The position numbers and the translations under genes were made by a program. The notes under the pieces are model-generated. The model saw nothing but the letters and a program-made list of their open reading frames with translations, did not search any database and was not told the origin of the DNA. Shown one piece after another: positions 12,598 to 20,147 of a stretch of DNA of 64,000 nucleotides. Source of the DNA: Asticcacaulis sp. EMRT-3 (GTDB lineage Bacteria > Pseudomonadota > Alphaproteobacteria > Caulobacterales > Caulobacteraceae); NCBI RefSeq assembly GCF_030027245.1, contig NZ_JASERT010000001.1, positions 1,666,501 through 1,730,500 on the forward strand. Reading direction: 5' to 3'. Each line of letters starts with the position of its first letter. Positions within the stretch are counted from its first letter, which is position 1.

Positions 12598-13550
12598 TTG
12601 TCCTTGGCTTTCAAGTCCTTCGACAGGGCGCGCGTTTCAGCCGTGGCCGCCCTGGCATACACCTTGTCGAACTGGCTGATCGCCGCGCAGGCATCCTTGG
12701 GCCGGTTGGCATCGGACAGGACACCGGCCAGCCGCACCGTAGCCTCAGGCGCCCAGGAGGTTTTGGGCCAGCCTTTCAGGGCGGTGGCATAGGCCGCGAT
12801 CGCGCCATTGACGTCAGATTTCATGGCGCGCAACTGGCCAAGGCGGTACCAGGCTTCGGGCAGTTGCGTCGCTTCCGGCCAGGTGGTGGTGAAGGCCTCA
12901 AAAGCACGCTCGGAATCATCGGTCTTGCCGGAGGTCATGAGATTAAAGGCTTGCTCAAAATCACCTTCGGCGCTGCCGGTCGTTGGCGGCGGCGGCGGCG
13001 GCGGGGCCAGTTGCGCGTCAATATCCTTCAGATGGGCGTCGGCCAGATCGGCGCGCTTGATCAGGGTATCGGTGCGCGCGGTCAGGGCCGACACTTGCTG
13101 GGTCAGGAGCTGGTTATTGTGCTGAGCGTCTTCCAACTGGCCGGTGAGCTGGGTCACGGCCTGATTGAGCTGATCCTGTTTGCGCGACAGGCTATCGACC
13201 GTGGCTTGCAGGGCCACCACTTCGGGATCAGGCTCGATCAGGATCGGCGGGCTCGACTTGTTCTCTACGTGTTGCACCGAGCGTTCGAGCTTGCGCACAT
13301 TGCGATCAAGGCGTTGCAGCTTCTTGGCGTCCCAGACGGTCGAATCCGTCGGCGGCTGAGTGGGATTGTCCTTGTCGTCGTCATCGCCGCCGAAAATCTG
13401 GGCATGGGCGCTGGCCGGATGCAGCACGATCGCCGTGCCTCCCGCAATGCCGACGCTCATCACCGCCAGCGACAGGCCCGCCATCAGGCGGACGCGCCAG
13501 TTTGCACAAGGTTGCGTTACTGATCCCACTGCCGACATGAAGCCTACCAT
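12588..13550 (-). CDS. cpoB: Tol-Pal system protein CpoB (YbgF)
   Basis: CpoB is a periplasmic protein that links TolA to peptidoglycan synthesis during division. The sequence shows a Sec signal peptide ending near PASAHAQ (about residue 50), an acidic stretch DDDDKD, a coiled-coil region (about 70-175, rich in Leu, Gln, Asp) that in this family makes trimers, a Pro-rich linker of eight prolines, and C-terminal TPR repeats starting near GDFEQAFNLM. The start is taken at 13550; an ATG four codons later is equally possible. It is separated from pal by a terminator and a 117-bp repeat, so it may have its own promoter. Confidence 0.93.
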   Translation of the reverse strand: MVGFMSAVGSVTQPCANWRVRLMAGLSLAVMSVGIAGGTAIVLHPASAHAQIFGGDDDDKDNPTQPPTDSTVWDAKKLQRLDRNVRKLERSVQHVENKSSPPILIEPDPEVVALQATVDSLSRKQDQLNQAVTQLTGQLEDAQHNNQLLTQQVSALTARTDTLIKRADLADAHLKDIDAQLAPPPPPPPTTGSAEGDFEQAFNLMTSGKTDDSERAFEAFTTTWPEATQLPEAWYRLGQLRAMKSDVNGAIAAYATALKGWPKTSWAPEATVRLAGVLSDANRPKDACAAISQFDKVYARAATAETRALSKDLKAKDKCS

Positions 13551-13609
13551 CCTGCGCTCTAAAAGACCGGGCGCACCAGCCCTTTCAGGCCAGACGCATT
13601 GCTAACTGG

Positions 13610-13726
13610 CTAGAGCGGTTTGCATTCTGATTGAATCGGTCAAAGGAATGCAAACCGCTCTATATTTTACGTTTTTCCGCATCTCGCATTCAATTTGTAA
13701 GTCAAATTAAACGCTCGTTGCTCTAG
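13610..13726 (+). repeat. 117-bp dispersed repeat, copy A
   Basis: First of four nearly identical copies in this window (others at 38036, 47562 and 58865), each exactly 117 bp. It begins CTAGAGC and ends GCTCTAG. The left half is a long stem-loop: TAGAGCGGTTTGCATTC pairs perfectly with GAATGCAAACCGCTCTA in this copy. The right half contains AATTTG and CAAATT arms. It has no coding capacity and looks like a short non-autonomous element or structured intergenic repeat. It lies between cpoB and pal. Confidence 0.9.
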
Positions 13727-13855
13727 CAACATAGTCGGGCTGAAATAAGACGTAAATGATTAAATACGGGTGCGGCTTTATTGCGAAGCCGCCAGCTTGT
13801 CATTGATACCCAGCCGACATTGTCATCGAGCGGAGCTTTCTCAAAAATACCGGGC

Positions 13856-13897
13856 TGAAAAAGCAACACGCTCCCCACCTTACGGTCAGGGAGCGTG
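13856..13897 (-). terminator. Terminator of the tol-pal transcript
   Basis: On the minus strand a perfect 9-bp stem CACGCTCCC with GGGAGCGTG (13867-13897, 13-base loop) is followed by a T-rich stretch (TTGCTTTTTC). It begins about 40 bases downstream of the pal stop codon. Confidence 0.8.
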
Positions 13898-13937
13898 CGT
13901 TTCATTCAAAACTTGCGCAGATTATTGCGCCAGATAT

Positions 13938-14498
13938 TTATTGAGCGCCCGATACCAGGGTGGTGTGGGCGTTGCGGTTCTTGGCCCAGGCGGCTTCGTC
14001 ATCGCCCGGATCGATCGGCTGCTCCTTACCGTAGGAAATGGTGGAGATGCGGGCCGGCACAACGCCATGTGCGGTCAGGAAATCGGCGACAGATTGCGCG
14101 CGGCGGGCACCAAGGGCAAAGTTATATTCGCGGGTACCGCGATCATCGCAATTGCCTTCGATGCGGATATTGACCGACGGATAACGCACCAGCCAGGCAG
14201 CCTGGGCGGCCAGGATGCTCTGGGCATCGGAGCGGATGTCGGAATGATTGGTGTCGAAATAGACGCGGTCGCCGACATTAACCACAAAATCCTGTTGCGA
14301 GCCGGGCACGATACCGGGCAGCGGCGCTTGGGTTACCGGCTGCGGAGCGGGGGGCGGCGGCGCCGGCGGCGGGGCCTGCTCAGCGACGGGCGGCGGGGCG
14401 GTTTCCACCGGCTTCGGCTTACTGGCGCAGGCGGCCACCGAAGCGAGAATAAAAGCAGCGGCGGCAATTCGAACGACAGGCTTTGTCGATACCAGCAT
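13938..14498 (-). CDS. pal: Peptidoglycan-associated lipoprotein Pal
   Basis: Pal anchors the outer membrane to peptidoglycan and works with TolB. I take the ATG at 14498, which has AAAGGGA upstream, over a GTG at 14516. The signal peptide ends in lipobox VAAC with Cys24, followed by a Pro-rich linker. The C-terminal OmpA-like domain shows the peptidoglycan-binding pattern: VYFDTNHSDI, IRIEGNCDDRGTREYNFALGARRAQSV and ISYGKEQP. The 186-residue size is normal. It is the last gene of the tolQRAB-pal series and is followed by a terminator. Confidence 0.97.
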   Translation of the reverse strand: MLVSTKPVVRIAAAAFILASVAACASKPKPVETAPPPVAEQAPPPAPPPPAPQPVTQAPLPGIVPGSQQDFVVNVGDRVYFDTNHSDIRSDAQSILAAQAAWLVRYPSVNIRIEGNCDDRGTREYNFALGARRAQSVADFLTAHGVVPARISTISYGKEQPIDPGDDEAAWAKNRNAHTTLVSGAQ

Positions 14499-14765
14499 GG
14501 TCTTGGTCCCTTTCACCAGAATATATGTCAGCGCACAATCGCACGGATATGTGACGGCATTATGCGCACCTTTTTATAAGAAAACGATTATATGCCTTTT
14601 GGCTTTTGTCAAACGCCAAGCGACACATTTTATCAACAGGCTTCTTTTTTCTGCGCAGACGGCGCGATACGGTATTTTCGGCATGGTGCGCCGCAATCCT
14701 ATACCATCCGCTGCAACTCCGGCGACAGAGCTTTTTTTGCTCTGCCCGCCTTAATTCCGGCCTAG

Positions 14766-14973
14766 TTCAGCCGAGGTGACCAGGCCGGGTCGGATGCGCC
14801 ACCCGGATAGGGCCCATGTTTCTAAAGTGTGTGCCCTATCCTTACTTCAGCCGAGGTGACCAGGCCGGGTCGGATGCGCCACCCGGATAGGGCCCATGTT
14901 TCTAAAGTGTGTGCCCTATCCTTACTTCAGCCGAGGTGACCAGGCCGGGTCGGATGCGCCACCCGGATAGGGC
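14766..14973 (-). repeat. 80-bp tandem duplications of the tolB 3' end
   Basis: Two complete 80-bp units (14766-14845, 14846-14925) lie directly downstream of tolB and match its last 16 codons plus downstream sequence; a third, partial match (14926-14973) is the real tolB end. Each downstream unit carries a perfect 9-bp inverted repeat, GGATAGGGC and GCCCTATCC, with a 19-base loop. One arm is copied tolB coding sequence. The two units are almost identical, so the duplication is recent. They may act as stem-loops between tolB and pal. Confidence 0.9.
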
Positions 14974-16295
14974 ACGGGTCTCTCAATGCGGCCCGTGACC
15001 TCCACCGTCCACAGAGACGGCAGGCCGCTCGGCGGTTCGCGGAAGAACATGATATAACGGCCATTGGGCGCCCAGGTCGGGCCTTCCTCCAGATAGGACG
15101 AGGTCAGCAGCTTGCTGTTGCTGCCATCAGGGTTCATCACGCCAATCGAAAAACGGCCCCCCGCCTGTCGCGTAAAGGCGATCTTATCGCCCTGCGGACT
15201 GAAGACCGGCGTTGAATACTGGCCGCCGCCAAAGGTGATGCGGTGAACATTCGAGCCGTCGGCATTCATCAGGTAGATTTGCGGCGAACCGCCACGATCC
15301 GATGTAAAGGCGATCTGCGAGCCATCGGCTGAGAAGGAGGGCGAGGTATTGATCGCCCCGCCGCTGGTCAGGCGCGTGGTGGCGCGCGTGCGCAGGTCCA
15401 TGACATAGATGTTGGTCGCCCCGCCGGTCGAGACGCTGTAGGCCAGCTTGGTGCCGTCGGGTGAGAAGCGCGGCGCAAAGGCCATGCCGTGAATCTGGCC
15501 CACGGCTTCCTGACGATTGGTATCGAGATTATAGATATAGATGCGGGCGGAATCGGCGGTCAGCGACATATAGGCCACTTCCTGCGAATCGGCCGAGAAA
15601 CGCGGCGTCATCACCGCCATCGCGCCATCGGCCACCGGCAGATAGGAGGCATTGGCCCCGTCCTGATCCATAATGGCCAGATGGCGGACGCGGGCATTGC
15701 GCGGCCCGCTTTCGGCCACGAAGACGATGCGCGTATCGAAATAACCTTCCTGACCGGTCAGTTTTTCATAGATGGCATCGGCGATCTTGTGCGCCACACG
15801 CCGCCAGTTTTCCGGCGTGGCGGTCAGGGACTGGCCTAAGAGCTGGTTTTGCGAGAAAATGTCCCACAGGCGAAAATCGACCTGCAAACGGCCATCGGCA
15901 TCGACAAAGGCGTGGCCAGAGGTCAGGTACTGCGCGTTGATCGTTTTCCAGCTCTGCCAGGTCGGCTGCACGCTGACATCGAGATTGGTTTCGATAAAGG
16001 CATTGGGATCGATCGGCGCGAAATAACCGGAACGCTCAAGATCAGCCGACACCACCTTGGAAATCTGCGCGCCGAGATCATTGCCCGTGGCGTCCTTGCC
16101 GAGAATTTCGATGGCGATGGGCAGGGGCTGGATATTGCCCTGATCGACCGTGCCGGTCAGGCCCTGCGCAAGAGCCGCCGCCGGAGACGTGGCCAGAGAC
16201 GTGGCCAGAGACGTGGCCACGGCCACGCCGCCCAGCCCGCTCAGCACAGCCGTGCGGCGCGTCAGTTTCATCGCTTGGGGAGTCGTCTTGATCAT
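14922..16295 (-). CDS. tolB: Tol-Pal system protein TolB
   Basis: TolB is the periplasmic beta-propeller that binds Pal and TolA. The ATG at 16295 has AAGGAG eight bases upstream; an ATG at 16349 overlapping the tolA stop would add 18 residues without signal character. The signal region contains [12 protein letters not shown], a twin-arginine-like start that is unusual for TolB, and then ATSL repeated by a 12-bp triplication (16184-16219). The N-terminal domain and a WD-like propeller follow, with repeated blocks such as [25 protein letters not shown] and [12 protein letters not shown]. The 457-residue length is normal. Its 3' end is duplicated downstream. Confidence 0.96.
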   Translation of the reverse strand: MIKTTPQAMKLTRRTAVLSGLGGVAVATSLATSLATSPAAALAQGLTGTVDQGNIQPLPIAIEILGKDATGNDLGAQISKVVSADLERSGYFAPIDPNAFIETNLDVSVQPTWQSWKTINAQYLTSGHAFVDADGRLQVDFRLWDIFSQNQLLGQSLTATPENWRRVAHKIADAIYEKLTGQEGYFDTRIVFVAESGPRNARVRHLAIMDQDGANASYLPVADGAMAVMTPRFSADSQEVAYMSLTADSARIYIYNLDTNRQEAVGQIHGMAFAPRFSPDGTKLAYSVSTGGATNIYVMDLRTRATTRLTSGGAINTSPSFSADGSQIAFTSDRGGSPQIYLMNADGSNVHRITFGGGQYSTPVFSPQGDKIAFTRQAGGRFSIGVMNPDGSNSKLLTSSYLEEGPTWAPNGRYIMFFREPPSGLPSLWTVEVTGRIERPVPYPGGASDPAWSPRLK

Positions 16296-16345
16296 GGCGT
16301 AGCTCCTTGTCTGATCTGGCTTCCTGTCAGCAGGTCTGCGGGGCA

Positions 16346-17182
16346 TCATTGCCCCTCGCAGGCCTTTTCCGCCAGGAAGGTGAAGGTAATTTTCTGCCCA
16401 TACATGCTAACCGGCAAATCTGTCGATTTCTCGGCAGCGTTATTGACCGCCGCCATCGCCAGGCTGGCACCTGCCTGCCAGACGGGATCGCTACGGCGGT
16501 TCACCCAGGTGACCTGCAAGGCGCGGCCATTCGGAGTCAATACGAAACTGATTTCCGGATTGACATCGCGCGAGCCCGGCACATCGCAATTGAGCAGCCA
16601 GGCGTCCTGCAATCTTTTGCCCAGCAAGGCCAGGGCCTGTTTCTGACCGGCATCGGCCGGGCCGGAACCGACCGCCGACGCGCCGGTCGTGCGGTGCGTA
16701 TTGGCCCTTGCCTGTTGCCGCGTCGGCGATTTTGACGGGGCGGCGGCCAGTTGCGCCAGAGCGTTGAGATCGAGCGTGGGCTTTTGCGGCTTGGCGGGCT
16801 TGGGCGGCACCGGCTTTTTCAGGCCGTTCTTGTCAGGCGGCGCGGGCTTGGGAGGCGCGGGCTTGGGGGTCGGCTTTGGCGTGGGCTTCGGCGCAGGCGT
16901 CACGGCCTTTTGCGGCGTGGGCACGGGCAAGGGCGGGGCCGGTTCAGGCTGGGGCGGGGTCGGCGTTTCTTCCGGGGCGGGGATCGGCGATGGCGGCAGG
17001 ACGGCGTGCTGATCGACCGGGGCCTCGGCCTGTTCGCGGCTCGGAATCTGCGACACAATCTCGACCGGCACGGCGGCAGGCACCAGCGGCTTCTGCGTGC
17101 GCACCCAACTGAACAGGAAAAGCGCCAGCAGACCCGCGTGCAGCAGGAGCGAGATCAGAAAGGACGGCCCGAACTTCTTCAT
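16346..17182 (-). CDS. tolA: Tol-Pal system protein TolA
   Basis: TolA spans the periplasm and couples the TolQR motor to Pal and TolB. One N-terminal membrane helix lies at about residues 7-25 ([20 protein letters not shown]). A long Pro/Lys-rich stalk follows (repeated PKPTPKP), which replaces the Ala/Lys-rich helix of E. coli TolA, then a small C-terminal domain with an [12 protein letters not shown] start and [18 protein letters not shown]. The length is 278 residues. It lies four bases downstream of tolR and 50 bases upstream of the chosen tolB start. Confidence 0.92.
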   Translation of the reverse strand: MKKFGPSFLISLLLHAGLLALFLFSWVRTQKPLVPAAVPVEIVSQIPSREQAEAPVDQHAVLPPSPIPAPEETPTPPQPEPAPPLPVPTPQKAVTPAPKPTPKPTPKPAPPKPAPPDKNGLKKPVPPKPAKPQKPTLDLNALAQLAAAPSKSPTRQQARANTHRTTGASAVGSGPADAGQKQALALLGKRLQDAWLLNCDVPGSRDVNPEISFVLTPNGRALQVTWVNRRSDPVWQAGASLAMAAVNNAAEKSTDLPVSMYGQKITFTFLAEKACEGQ

Positions 17183-17186
17183 GCGT

Positions 17187-17696
17187 TTACGGCGTCACCG
17201 CTGATGAAGCACCGACAGTCTGGCCCACATTCTGACCTTGCGCCTGGCTCATGGTTTCGGTGAGCAGGTTGATCTTGACGAAGCCCGAGGTGGACAGCCT
17301 GGCCATCACCTTGGCCACGATGTCATACGAGGCCGCGCCCGCCGCGCGCACATAGACCGGCTTGTCCGTCTCGCCATTGGTGATGGCCAGCAGGCGCGGC
17401 GTCAGTTGCGCATAGGAGGCCGGATCGTCATTGACGAACAGATTGCCTTTTTCATCGATGGATACGGTCAGAGGATCCCCCTCGTCCTTCAGCGCGGCGG
17501 CCTCGGTCTTGGGCAACTGGATCTTGATGCCGGAGGTCAGAAGCGGGGCCGAGATCATGAAGATGATCAGCAGCACCAGCATGACATCGACCAGCGGCGT
17601 GACATTGATTTCCGACAGGGCGGCGCGGCGTCTGAGGCGGCGATTGCTGCGCCTGCCGCCACCACCACCACCGGCGCCTGATGCTCCCATAGCCAT
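17187..17696 (-). CDS. tolR: Proton channel subunit TolR
   Basis: TolR is the ExbD-like partner of TolQ in the proton-driven Tol motor of the inner membrane. The N-terminus is Gly/Arg-rich; the typical INVTPLVDVMLVLLIIFMIS segment follows, with the membrane helix and the conserved channel Asp in PLVDVML. The periplasmic domain ends in a Gln-rich tail. At 169 residues it is slightly longer than E. coli TolR. It sits 11 bases after tolQ and is clearly in the same operon. Confidence 0.97.
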   Translation of the reverse strand: MAMGASGAGGGGGGRRSNRRLRRRAALSEINVTPLVDVMLVLLIIFMISAPLLTSGIKIQLPKTEAAALKDEGDPLTVSIDEKGNLFVNDDPASYAQLTPRLLAITNGETDKPVYVRAAGAASYDIVAKVMARLSTSGFVKINLLTETMSQAQGQNVGQTVGASSAVTP

Positions 17697-17707
17697 GCGA
17701 AAGCTCC

Positions 17708-18430
17708 CTAGTTGCCGAGCTTATCGCCGATGCGGCGGCTCAGCGACACCATCAGCTCATCGGCGAATCCTTCCATGCGCCCCGAAAAGCGCGCCACGCG
17801 GGCATTGAACAGGTTGAAGCCAATATAGGCGGGAATGGCGGCGAAAAGCCCCATCGCCGTGGCCGACAGGGCTTCTGAAATGGCCGGGGCCACCGTGGCC
17901 AGATTGGTGTCGCCGGCGCTGGCGATAGCGGCAAACGAATTCATAATGCCCCAGACCGTGCCGAACAGGCCGACAAAAGGCGAGGCCGTGGCGATCACCG
18001 CCAGCAGGCTCAGGCCCTCTTCGATCGTGTCGGCCTCAAGGGCCATCGTCTGGTTCAGTTCGCGGTCAACCTGCGAGATCAAAAGATCGCCCTGGGCCGG
18101 GCTTAAGCCCTTGCCCTTATAGTCCTTCCACGCCGAGGTGACGATGACCAGCAGCTTCTGGAAGGCTTCCTTCGGCTGGGTGCCGAGGCCCGCGGCGATG
18201 TCGTCGAGCGCGCGACCGGTGCCGAGCATGGCCTCGAACTGATTGGCCTCGCGGTTAACGCGGCCCAGCGCCAGGGTTTTTTGCACGATAATGGCCCACG
18301 ACCACAGCGAGGCCAGGATCAGCAGCGCCATCACCGCCTTGACGACGATGTCGGCGTGCATGAAAAGCTGGACGAAGCTCAGGGTGCCTTCAAGGCCACC
18401 CGAAGCCGAACTGACGGAACCTGCGTCCAT
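17708..18430 (-). CDS. tolQ: Proton channel subunit TolQ
   Basis: TolQ is the MotA/ExbB-type channel subunit of the Tol system. Three membrane helices are visible: about residues 26-46 (VKAVMALLILASLWSWAIIV), 137-160 (LLAVIATASPFVGLFGTVWGIM) and 173-195 (ISEALSATAMGLFAAIPAYIGF). The conserved GTVWGIMNSF and ALSATAMGLFAAIPA motifs are intact. I choose the ATG at 18430, which has AGGGGG upstream; a GTG two codons earlier is also possible. It is the second gene of a ybgC-tolQ-tolR-tolA-tolB-pal series, 105 bases after ybgC. Confidence 0.97.
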   Translation of the reverse strand: MDAGSVSSASGGLEGTLSFVQLFMHADIVVKAVMALLILASLWSWAIIVQKTLALGRVNREANQFEAMLGTGRALDDIAAGLGTQPKEAFQKLLVIVTSAWKDYKGKGLSPAQGDLLISQVDRELNQTMALEADTIEEGLSLLAVIATASPFVGLFGTVWGIMNSFAAIASAGDTNLATVAPAISEALSATAMGLFAAIPAYIGFNLFNARVARFSGRMEGFADELMVSLSRRIGDKLGN

Positions 18431-18535
18431 GCGCACCCCCTATATACGATGAATCCGAATGGTGAATCTCTAAGCGCCGCACCTTGCAACAGATTTGACG
18501 ACATTTCTATGGCAGGCGGTTGTAATTTGCCGTTT

Positions 18536-18985
18536 TCAGCCGTCTTTTTCGTTAACGGCGCAGGCTGAGATCAGAGCTTGCAGGTGCGCAGGCAGGCGTT
18601 TCGGGCGGCCCTGCATATCGATGCACACCACCTGCACCTCGCCCTCGGCCAGCACCTGGCCGTCGCGCTCCACCGCTTGCTTCAGGGTGAAACTGGCGCC
18701 GCGCACCCTGATCAGGCGGCTGCGCACCGTGATCATCTCATCGATGCGGGCCGGGGCGCGGTAACGGATATGCAGATCGGCCACGGCGAAGGCCAGCGGA
18801 ACATCTAACGCAGCAAGCTGATGATGATGGATGCCGATCAGGCGCATATATTCCGAACGGCCGCGCTCGAAATATTTGAGATAATTGGCGTGATAAACGA
18901 GGCCCGAAAAATCGGTGTCCTCGTAATAGATGCGCACCGGCAGGTGATGTTCATCGTCTGATATATGGCCGGAAATATCATTCAT
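18536..18985 (-). CDS. ybgC: Tol-Pal-associated acyl-CoA thioesterase YbgC
   Basis: A hot-dog-fold thioesterase regularly found as the first gene of tol-pal operons. The conserved N-terminal block is YYEDTDFSGLVYHANYLKYFERGR, shown here in two parts: the DTD catalytic loop and the VYHANYL helix. YRAPARIDEMITVRSRL follows. I choose the ATG at 18985 (149 residues); a GTG 13 codons upstream would only add unrelated residues. Its substrate in vivo is uncertain; short-chain or phospholipid-linked acyl-CoA has been suggested for the family. Confidence 0.95.
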   Translation of the reverse strand: MNDISGHISDDEHHLPVRIYYEDTDFSGLVYHANYLKYFERGRSEYMRLIGIHHHQLAALDVPLAFAVADLHIRYRAPARIDEMITVRSRLIRVRGASFTLKQAVERDGQVLAEGEVQVVCIDMQGRPKRLPAHLQALISACAVNEKDG

Positions 18986-19202
18986 CCCGCTGTTGTAGCG
19001 ATATGTGGCGCAGATTTGAACCACGGAAATGAGCCTTTTGTCATCCGGCCCTGCCCCGGCAGCCGGAGTCGCGTACCCGACCAGAACACAAGTGGTTTCA
19101 CCTGATTTTATTTATGGAATTATTGTTAAGTGTGAGGTCAATCTAATTTTATCGGTATAATTTTACATTTATCCTTTCCCTTCACTTTCACAGGAGGTTG
19201 TT

Positions 19203-19283
19203 ATGGGTAAAGGTATTCTGTTGTGGCTGCTCGGTGTACCGATTCCGGTGATCATTCTGCTTGCTCTCTTCTTCCACGGTTGA
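19203..19283 (+). CDS. 26-residue single-span membrane peptide
   Basis: A tiny gene preceded by a perfect AGGAGG at a good distance. The product is MGKGILLWLLGVPIPVIILL plus a short LALFFHG tail: a basic start and one hydrophobic helix with a Pro-Ile-Pro kink. It ends seven bases before the next membrane-protein gene, so the two are probably translated from one mRNA. Similar short GKG...PIPVIILL peptides occur widely in proteobacteria without an assigned function. Function unknown. Confidence 0.75.
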   Translation: MGKGILLWLLGVPIPVIILLALFFHG

Positions 19284-19290
19284 GGTCATC

Positions 19291-20088
19291 ATGAATATTT
19301 CATCGGATAAGGATGGCCCCAACTTCGAATCTTCGTCTTCGGGCATCCACTGGTCGTCGATACTGGGCGGGGCTGCGGTGGCCGCCGCCGTCTCGGTTAT
19401 GCTGATCCCGCTCGGATCGGCCTTCGGGCTGGGTTCGTTTTCGGTCTTCACCGCCAAACCCGACACCGCCGTGGTCTTCACGGTCGGCATGGCCATCTGG
19501 CTGGTGGTGATGCAATGGATTTCGGCAGGTCTGGGCGGCTATATCGCCGGACGTTTGCGCGTCAAATGGGCCGATCTGCACAGCGACGAGGTCTTCTTCC
19601 GCGACACGGCGCACGGCTTCATCGCCTGGGCCGCCGCCACCCTGCTGACCGCCGCCCTGCTGGCCGGGGCCGGAGCGTCTGCGCTTGGCACCGCTGGCAA
19701 GGCCGCCGCTACAATGGTGCCGGGCATGGACTATTACAGCGATATGATGTTCCGTGGCTCAAGCGCCCCCTCTCCCGAAGCCACCGCTGAAGCGGGCCGC
19801 ATTCTGGCCCATGATCTGAAAGACGGCAGCGTCAGCGACAGCGACAAGGCCTATCTCGACAGTCTGGTGGCCGCCCATACGGGACTGGACACCACCCAGG
19901 CCGATCAGCGCGTCTCCGCCACACTCAATGACATCGAAGCGGCGAAGCAAAAGATGGCCCAGACCGCCGAAGCCACGCGCAAGGCGATGGTGGGCTTCTT
20001 CACCGCTCTGTTCATCTCGCTGCTGGTCGGTGCCTTTATCGCCAGCGTTTCCGCCGCTATCGGTGGTCGCCTGCGCGATCAGGTTTAG
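19291..20088 (+). CDS. Uncharacterised membrane protein with about four helices
   Basis: The 265-residue protein starts at the ATG at 19291, preceded by GAGGT. It has hydrophobic segments at about residues 18-42, 51-75, 96-118 and 228-254, with a soluble loop of about 100 residues between the third and fourth that is rich in Asp, Ala and Gln and likely helical. Gly-rich pairs (SILGGAAVAAAV, LGGYIAG, IGGRLRD) suggest packed helices. It is the second gene of a pair with the 26-residue peptide. I do not recognise a named family and propose no function. Confidence 0.8.
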   Translation: MNISSDKDGPNFESSSSGIHWSSILGGAAVAAAVSVMLIPLGSAFGLGSFSVFTAKPDTAVVFTVGMAIWLVVMQWISAGLGGYIAGRLRVKWADLHSDEVFFRDTAHGFIAWAAATLLTAALLAGAGASALGTAGKAAATMVPGMDYYSDMMFRGSSAPSPEATAEAGRILAHDLKDGSVSDSDKAYLDSLVAAHTGLDTTQADQRVSATLNDIEAAKQKMAQTAEATRKAMVGFFTALFISLLVGAFIASVSAAIGGRLRDQV

Positions 20089-20109
20089 CGGCTGTTTCAG
20101 GCAAATTGG

Positions 20110-20139
20110 GACGGACGGGATGGCCACATCCCGTCCGTC
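20110..20139. terminator. Perfect inverted repeat between convergent genes
   Basis: GACGGACGGGATG is followed after four bases by its exact complement, giving a 13-bp stem. It sits between two convergent genes (stops at 20088 and 20148). There is no U-tract on either strand, so it is a probable bidirectional transcript-end hairpin rather than a classical terminator. Confidence 0.55.
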
Positions 20140-20147
20140 ATCTCGCC

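Noticed and set aside
13723..13905. 60-codon frame between the repeat and the pal terminator
   Set aside because: It runs from the terminator hairpin into the 117-bp repeat, has no ribosome binding site and no motif.
14766..14973. Tandem repeats considered as a CRISPR array
   Set aside because: Units are 80 bp and contiguous without spacers, and derive from the tolB end; no cas genes are present.
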